Shown piece by piece: positions 58,320 to 64,000 of a DNA stretch of 64,000 nucleotides. Position 1 is the stretch's first letter; each line of letters begins with the position of its first letter. The notes under the pieces were generated by a model. That model did not search any database, was not told the DNA's origin, and worked only from the letters and a program-made list of their open reading frames with translations. The translations under genes and the position numbers were made by a program. Source of the stretch: Lampris incognitus (taxonomy: Eukaryota > Chordata > Actinopteri > Lampriformes > Lampridae); NCBI RefSeq assembly GCF_029633865.1, contig NC_079213.1, positions 90,508,429-90,572,428 on the forward strand, in the 5' to 3' direction.

Positions 58320-59488
58320 ATGGACAGAGTAAATCAGTGCAGCGTGTGTGACAAGGTCTTCACTGAAAAGTCCAACCTTACACGCCACATGAAAATCCAT
58401 GCACCGAAGGAGAACCGGTGTGCAGTATCAGCAGCCTCGTCACGTCGCTGGGAAAAGGCGTGGTGAGAAGAGAAGGTAAGATGTTTACATCTTTACAGCG
58501 ATTAAATGATGTGAGTAGGCTGTTTGCTCGATTAAAAATAAAATGTTAAGCGATTACACAGATAATTATACTTAAATATCACTTAGGCCCCACTAGATAA
58601 ACGGTCTATTGAAAAGAACAAAGCTAGATTGTCCAATTTTCTGCAGTTACCATTCTGTTTGTGTGTGTGTGTTTTTTTTTTTAATGGTTTCCCTCAAACC
58701 ACAACAGACACGTAAACAGAAAGGAACCTCTGCAGAATATCAGACAATCTAATTAATTAAGTTATGTTTTGAATAGACCATATATCTAGTGGGGTCTGAG
58801 TGATCATGTAGTGTGATTTTCTATGTCATCACTATATATCTCATTTGTAATGCTTCAAACAGCCAAGTACACCTTTAAATGATGTGAGTAGTTTTTTAAG
58901 TGGTAATGAAAGTAAATGCACATTAATCTTATCGTATGCTTTATATTTGCAGGTTGGATTTTGAAGAGCCGGAGCCTGTGAGCCGACCCATTCATCAAGA
59001 GTCTGCCACTGCTGAGCCTGCGAACCCACCCATTCAGCCAAAGCCTGCCACAGCCAGCGGAGCTACACCGACCCCTTCAGCCAAAGTCTGCCAAGGCCAC
59101 CTTCATTCGAGCTGCGGTGTCGGGGGCATCTGTGCTCCTGGTGGTTCCTGCACAGCCTCAGGCTCCAAACATCAGTTTTCATGGGCCATCATGCAGTCAG
59201 AGTTTCACAGTGGTAGCACCGCCCGGCCCGCCGCACCAACAACCAAACCAGTCATGCCCAACAAGTCGAGGAGGCCATGCAGTGCTTGCCAAGTACCTCA
59301 GTGTGGTGGGCAGCGGAAGCGGTACACACCCTCCAAGGAGAAAGCTGCTGGCTGGGAGTAGCCAGAAGATATTCACCTATTGCCCAGTAACTAGGAAATC
59401 CACTACTACTGGTTTTGAAGGTGTTGTGTACACGAGCTATGAGCACTTTAAAAGTGTTGTAGATGAGGAACTGGAAAAGAGGAAATAA
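58320..59488 (+). pseudogene. Single C2H2 zinc-finger protein with Cys-rich motif, frameshifted or unusual gene
   Basis: Exon A (58308-58462) starts at ATG 58320 and encodes one classical finger: QCSVCDKVFTEKSNLTRHMK then IH (CX2CX12HX3H). Exon B (58953-59488) opens LDFEEPEPVSRP after tttgcag, in frame if the donor at 58463 (GTGAGA) is used. A stronger donor, GTAAGA at 58475, would read into a TGA and give a 48-residue product. Exon B has a Pro-rich region and KSRRPCSACQVPQCGGQRKR. That frame stops at 59361, but another frame continues with SSQKIFTYCPVTRKSTTTGF and DEELEKRK, looking like the same protein's C-terminus. So there is at least one frameshift near 59347. I do not recognise the family. 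It may be a decaying gene, a transposon-derived gene, or an assembly error. Confidence 0.45.
58583..58805. mobile_element. Foldback/MITE-like element in zinc-finger gene intron
   Basis: Terminal inverted repeats (ccccactagataaacggt near 58587 against an inverse near 58780-58797) flank a 180-bp core, itself partly self-complementary (ctagattgtc with gacaatcta). It lies between exon A and exon B of the gene above. No coding capacity, TSD uncertain. Confidence 0.65.
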
Positions 59489-60903
59489 TTGGGCTCACTC
59501 TTCTGCTATGGAAGGTGAGGAACGGCCACGGCCAGGGCAGGTGCTGAGCTAAGAGCAAAATCCAAAGTGAAAAGATGAAGCTCTCAATGAAGAGCTGGTC
59601 TCGAAACATGTCACGTTAGCAGAAATAAATGCTTTAATTATTTTGAAGAGTCTGCAGTGTCGCGAGCTTCATCTTTTCACTGTGGATTTCACTCCTCTGC
59701 TATGCCTTAATACCTCGATATTGGGTCTCTCTAACTTATTTGTGGCTCAATTTTTTCTTTTACATTTTATTTGCAAAGTTCTGTTATTGCACTGTTATTT
59801 TAAAGTTATTGCACTGCAAGGTAAGTCCTAGGTAATGTTTAAAAGAGGTGCATAATGTTGTGAAAAGGCTAATTATATTAATCATAGTATAGGTAGTTTA
59901 AACAAAGGACAAACATGGGACATTTTAATGTTGAGAAGTGTGGGATTGTCTGTCATTAGGCAAAGCACTCGAGTCAATTTAGTGATGAGGTCAACATGCC
60001 AACAGTAACACAAAAAGAAATATTTAAATTGGTATTTTAAAATATATTTTAATAATATTTGAAGTTGTTAATTTGTTTGCAAAATTGTATTCTGGTTTAA
60101 CATGTGTGATTTCTTATGGGTCTCTGTGAAATTGAGATTTTTTTAAAATGAAATAATTTACGGAGAAGAAAAATGCCCACTGTCTGTTTTTTTTTTCATT
60201 TTAATTCTGCTGTTTAAACTTAAAATTTGGTGAGTTGATAAATAATAATTAAATAATAATTTTGTCAATGACAGATTTGTCAATGTCTGTGTGTTTACTA
60301 AATGCAAGTTTAGTATTGTTGCAATAAGATGACCCCATAATGACTGGAAGTGACCATGACAGGAAGTGTCTTCTGCTTTGGTGCCATGCCTCTTATCCTA
60401 GGAGATGCTGTCAAAACTATCCAGCAAGCCTCTGAGAATCAGTCCAGTTAGTCAATAAAAATCTGAAATCTGAGCATGCTTACTTGAATGCGACCTGAAA
60501 TGAATGGAATGAAGACTTGTGTGAGAAGGCTGGGTCATCTGGAAACATCAGATTAACCTGAGATTGCCACTCAAAACAATCCAACTGACTGTCTTCTAGC
60601 AAGTTGTTAGTAAAATTAGCTTATTTGGCATATAATTTAGCATATCATATGATGCAAATGTAATAATGGCAATGATACATTTGTCTGTGTTTCTTATTAT
60701 GGGGTGTTTACAAAGATGTGTTGAAATGAAATTTACATTGCAATCTTTGTAAATGTAAATGTTAATGTCCTGTTAATGGACCTTTCCCTTTTGCTATGCC
60801 ATAGAATAACCTTTTCTTCTACGGCATCATTTAGGTAGCCATTTTCTATTTGGAATGTTGAGGTCTCCCTTTTGCCATGTCACAAGCAAAAAAATACAGA
60901 CGA
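59489..60903. other. AT-rich intergenic DNA
   Basis: Follows the zinc-finger gene, so the first part may be its 3'UTR. No element recognised. Direct repeats such as tttaaaatatattttaata near 60030 reflect AT richness. Confidence 0.4.
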
Positions 60904-60952
60904 AGCTTGTGAGACATAGCAACAATAACTATGTTGCTATGTCTCACAAGCT
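60904..60952. repeat. Perfect 21-bp inverted repeat, 7-nt loop
   Basis: Arms 60904-60924 and 60932-60952 are exact complements built on agcttgtgagacatagcaac. With weaker outer pairing (cagac/gtctg) the stem reaches about 30 bp. No other part of a transposon is visible. It could be a hairpin RNA or a palindromic insertion. Confidence 0.9.
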
Positions 60953-61140
60953 AAGTCTGGAATGGTGTAATGATGAGGCAGCATGTAATAATAAACAGAG
61001 AATAGATGATGAACTGTTAATACGCCACAGTAAGCAAGATTAATTGTTTCCACCTGTAGTCCCCATTTACTTTCATTAAATAGAAACCTAGATGCCGAGT
61101 GTCAAGCAGGGAGGCAATGGGTATCATTTTTAGAGTATTT

Positions 61141-61210
61141 GGTATGACCCGGTCGGGGAACTGAACCAGCAATCTTCCGTTTACACTCTAGCGCACTGAT
61201 CTAGCCTAGG
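61141..61210 (-). repeat. tRNA-like segment of a composite repeat
   Basis: The minus strand shows an A-box-like tagatcagtgcgc (61192-61203) and a B-box-like ggttcagttcc (61157-61167), spaced as in tRNA genes, but with no clean cloverleaf. It lies 136 bp from the 5S-like part. Confidence 0.5.
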
Positions 61211-61345
61211 GCTGTCATACCTTTCTCTGCCAGGAGATGGCACAAATTCCCCATATGAAGGCACGATGTCCCAGGATTTGCTCAACCTAGGATCCCAGGG
61301 ATATGGACTTGGGGGGGGGGGGGTCGTGACCCTTCCCCGGGAGTT

Positions 61346-61430
61346 TTCCCATCCAAGTACTAGCCGAGCCCGCACCTGCTTAGCTTCCGTCAATCAGCAG
61401 AATCAGGGTACATGTTGGTATGGCTGCTGT
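61346..61430 (-). repeat. 5S rRNA-like segment (degenerate), minus strand
   Basis: The minus strand reads ggaagctaagcaggtgcggg then ctagtacttggatggga, a close match to the internal 5S rRNA region (A-box/IE/C-box part), with changes in the first half (ccataccaacatgtaccctg). It is not a functional 5S gene. Either a pseudogene or the head of a 5S-derived SINE. Confidence 0.7.
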
Positions 61431-61914
61431 AACCAAATAGTTTATGAATTTGATAAGTCCAAACTTAGAAAATCGCCTTTTCTATACCAGTTGTCTATGA
61501 ATGCTATCAAGTTTCCTATTAAAAAAAAAAAACAACTAGACCTCCATGTAATTTCTGGTCCGTTTTCGCTCTCGATCGCCATCTGCTGCTAAAACACGAT
61601 ATCTTCTGTTAAATGAATTAAGGACCTCTGGTTTGGCGCTAAATACAGCTGCTTATGGTAGCTGGGAGACAGATATGATCCAGGTTACATTATTCAGTAG
61701 CCGACTATTCCCAGCAACATATAGTATGAAATGTTATCAGGTCTACAATGTAGTGTGTATCAGGTATTAACGTCAAAAAATTTGAGACCATGTTCAAATT
61801 TCAAACCTTTCAGTACCTTGACATAACATTTTGTATACATTTGAAGCTTATGTAGACCTGTATAGGAACCCGGTTTAAAAAAAAGAAGACATGATTAATC
61901 CTTTCAACAGCTGA
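61431..61914. other. Non-coding spacer
   Basis: Poly(A) tract near 61522-61532. Nothing else recognised. Confidence 0.4.
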
Positions 61915-64000
61915 TTTATTTTGAACAATCAAAGCCATCTCACAGAGACTACTTTGGATTACACAGAATGCAAATAAATATAGATATATATGAACATTGT
62001 AGAATTAAAGACATTAACAATTGATACAAAAAGTATTTACAACACTTTGAATAGTGCAAAACCACACAAATACTGCCCTCATCATTGAGATTCTTGCATT
62101 GAAAAGTCCTTTTGAGGCCAGTGGATTTGTGTGTGCTGCCCCTGGTGGGGGATTGTAGGAACTGACAGTACTGCTTTAAAGCAAGTTGACGACCTCAGCT
62201 TAACGTTTGAATATGGCCCCCCTGAAACACGGTGTAGCCGAAGTAACACCAACACATGCTACACCTTGTTAAAACAAGTGGCGCTAAAACAACAAGAGTG
62301 ACGTTTAGTCAACAACAGGTGCTGTTGATATGCATTGTGACGTTGTTATAAAAAGAACCATGAGGGGGAAAATGGGGGGAAAGCATTCTGATATGCCAAA
62401 TAGTTACATCAACAAGACTGACAAAAGTTGAAGTCACACATGATTCTCAATGGAGGAGTGGAGAGCATTCTTTCTCCAAGGGACAATCAAGAAACTCCAA
62501 AGTGTGTAGACCCCACCCCCATTACAAGACATTGAAAAGACAAAGAGGGAGCGGGTCGTGAGTCATGAACCTAAAACCACGTGGCAGGTTAGTGCCCACC
62601 ACCCCTGAGTGAAATGATATAAAATTATGGTCTTAGCACCATCAAATACCACAGAACACCTGTTCCACCTTTCTCTCAGTCCAAACATGGTCTTTGGATT
62701 GCGACAGGCACAACACATCTTTTTTTTTTTAAAAGTGCTCTCGCTCGCTTGAGCCGTTCCTTTCACCTTCACTACTTCTTCAACACAATTATCTCCCCAC
62801 AAAAAAAAACACTATTTAAAAACAGAAGAAAAAATATTAACAAATAACATTATTTTTGCCATGCATAATCACTTGTTGCATATTGAATCGTTTTGGACCA
62901 CCATTTTTCTGTTGAAACTTGGACCTTACAGTAACAGTGTGGTTTTGATATTTAATAACTTAAGAAAAAGATATTCCTCTCAAGCTGATAAGAATGAGAG
63001 TGCATATATCAGTCGAGTGTCAATGGTTTTAGACAAAAGCATGAACAGTACAAAAACAATATTGGTGCCATTTTCAATCTCCTAAAAGCTTGCAGAAATG
63101 CCACTTGGTCCCTGGGGGGACTGTCGAAGACAATAAGAGTGTGCTTTCATTTGATTTAGAAAAACACTGTTATAGTTTCTATTCTGCTGGTGGACCACAC
63201 ATTGATGGGCATCTCAACCAGACCAAGTATCCATATTTCTAAACTACGTTCATAGACCCAAAGTAATAGAAAAGCCAACATAGAGAAAAAAAAAAAAAGG
63301 TGCCTACCAGATGACCTTCCCATATCCCAAGTGCACTAGAATGTGTGCACTGAAGACATGTACATCCAGTCAAAACTGATGGCAAATTAAACCCCCCGAG
63401 CATTGATCATTAAACAGGCTTAAATCATGCTGAATGCCGGGGAAAATAAATACTGCAATCAAAGATGATTTCAGGAAAACAGACAGAGAATGGATGAGAC
63501 CATCAGGAGAGTACCGAGTTCAACATGGCTGCCTCTGTGAGCTGATCCGAGCAGGTCAACTAGGCTACCATCATTTCAATGTGTGAGTCATTTGTAAGAT
63601 TAGAAGCATTCAAATAAAACTGGAAAGATGAAAACGCAGATTTGCATTTGCCCCTGCAAAACTGCAGTTGGTACATGGGTGGGTAAACTGGAAACAGGAA
63701 AGCTTTTAAGAGTCACCTACGTGAGCTCATGCAAAAGATGTGCACTCATTGCATCTTTGGCTATGTAAAGCACTACATCTCATGTGTCTCAGGCGGACTA
63801 TGTGAAAGTGCTACAGCAGGCTAATGTTGACTGGTACAGACCTGCCAAGAGCGCATTTTAAGGAAACATTTGTAAGGAGCATGTAGGAATAACATAAGTT
63901 CACAAAATAGTTTCATGTCAGACAAGTGTTTTGCAACTTAGCTAGCATGGCATCTCTTCAAGTTTGAGCCGTCTGGCTTTGGTTGGAATCACAGAGACAC
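61915..64000 (-). other. Possible 3'UTR of a minus-strand gene lying right of the window
   Basis: The left end has tttatt at 61915-61920, which is AATAAA on the minus strand. The following 2 kb has no repeats or ORFs of note except AT-rich simple tracts, the character of a long 3'UTR. No exon is inside the window, so the gene cannot be named. Confidence 0.3.

Noticed and set aside
61346-61430. Functional 5S rRNA gene
   Set aside because: The first half diverges and termini and terminator are missing; degenerate copy only.

Overview
The window looks like teleost fish DNA. It holds a lens-membrane gene of the LIM2/claudin superfamily, the last exon of a WD40 gene that matches WDR47, a decayed class II GLUT (SLC2A) gene, and a very high density of transposons typical of fish: hAT, Ty3/gypsy, BEL/Pao, Penelope, RTE/Rex3-like, CR1/L2-like and R4-clade LINEs, and tRNA-derived SINEs. 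The species cannot be named from the sequence. All family names come from reading motifs; no database search was run.

Layout. 1-3080: an intron and the terminal exon plus 3'UTR of a wdr47-like gene (+). 3081-23839: a (TG)n microsatellite split by a hAT transposon (3195-23792, minus). The hAT hosts a Russian-doll stack of insertions: a solo LTR (TSD GCAAT) that was itself hit by an intact Ty3/gypsy element (5068-9846, identical 193-bp LTRs, TSD ATACT, one 1346-codon gag-pol ORF), and a second Ty3/gypsy (10187-22922, 212-bp LTRs) whose gag gene is split by a third (10997-19298, 716-bp LTRs). Each layer can be peeled off by its target-site duplication, and the host reading frames reconnect. 24-33 kb: SINEs, an RTE-like LINE, and a head-to-head BEL/Pao fragment and 5'-truncated gypsy. 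33.4-38.5 kb: five exons of an unprocessed SLC2A pseudogene (+) with two nonsense codons and a frameshift, with LINE, tandem-repeat and other insertions in its introns. 38.5-39.6 kb: a foldback repeat with a hammerhead-ribozyme-like core, then a SINE. 42.1-52 kb: a four-exon lim2-like gene (+) with an intact 174-codon CDS. Its 8.6-kb third intron is filled with two inverted Penelope-like copies, a SINE, a gypsy element lacking the RT catalytic box, and a CR1/L2-like LINE. 53.5-55.9 kb: a decayed R4-clade LINE. 56.3-59.5 kb: a palindrome-rich tract, a dispersed repeat, a minisatellite, and a small multi-exon gene (or relic) with one C2H2 finger and a Cys-rich motif. 60-64 kb: mostly unique AT-rich DNA with a perfect 21-bp hairpin and a 5S/tRNA-like composite repeat, ending in what may be the 3'UTR of a minus-strand gene.

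The only host coding sequences I support are the wdr47-like terminal exon, lim2, and (weakly) the zinc-finger gene; the SLC2A locus is dead. I found no operon-like or defence-like system. The notable content is the transposon stratigraphy, the potentially competent gypsy element, the ribozyme-bearing repeats and the pseudogenised transporter.
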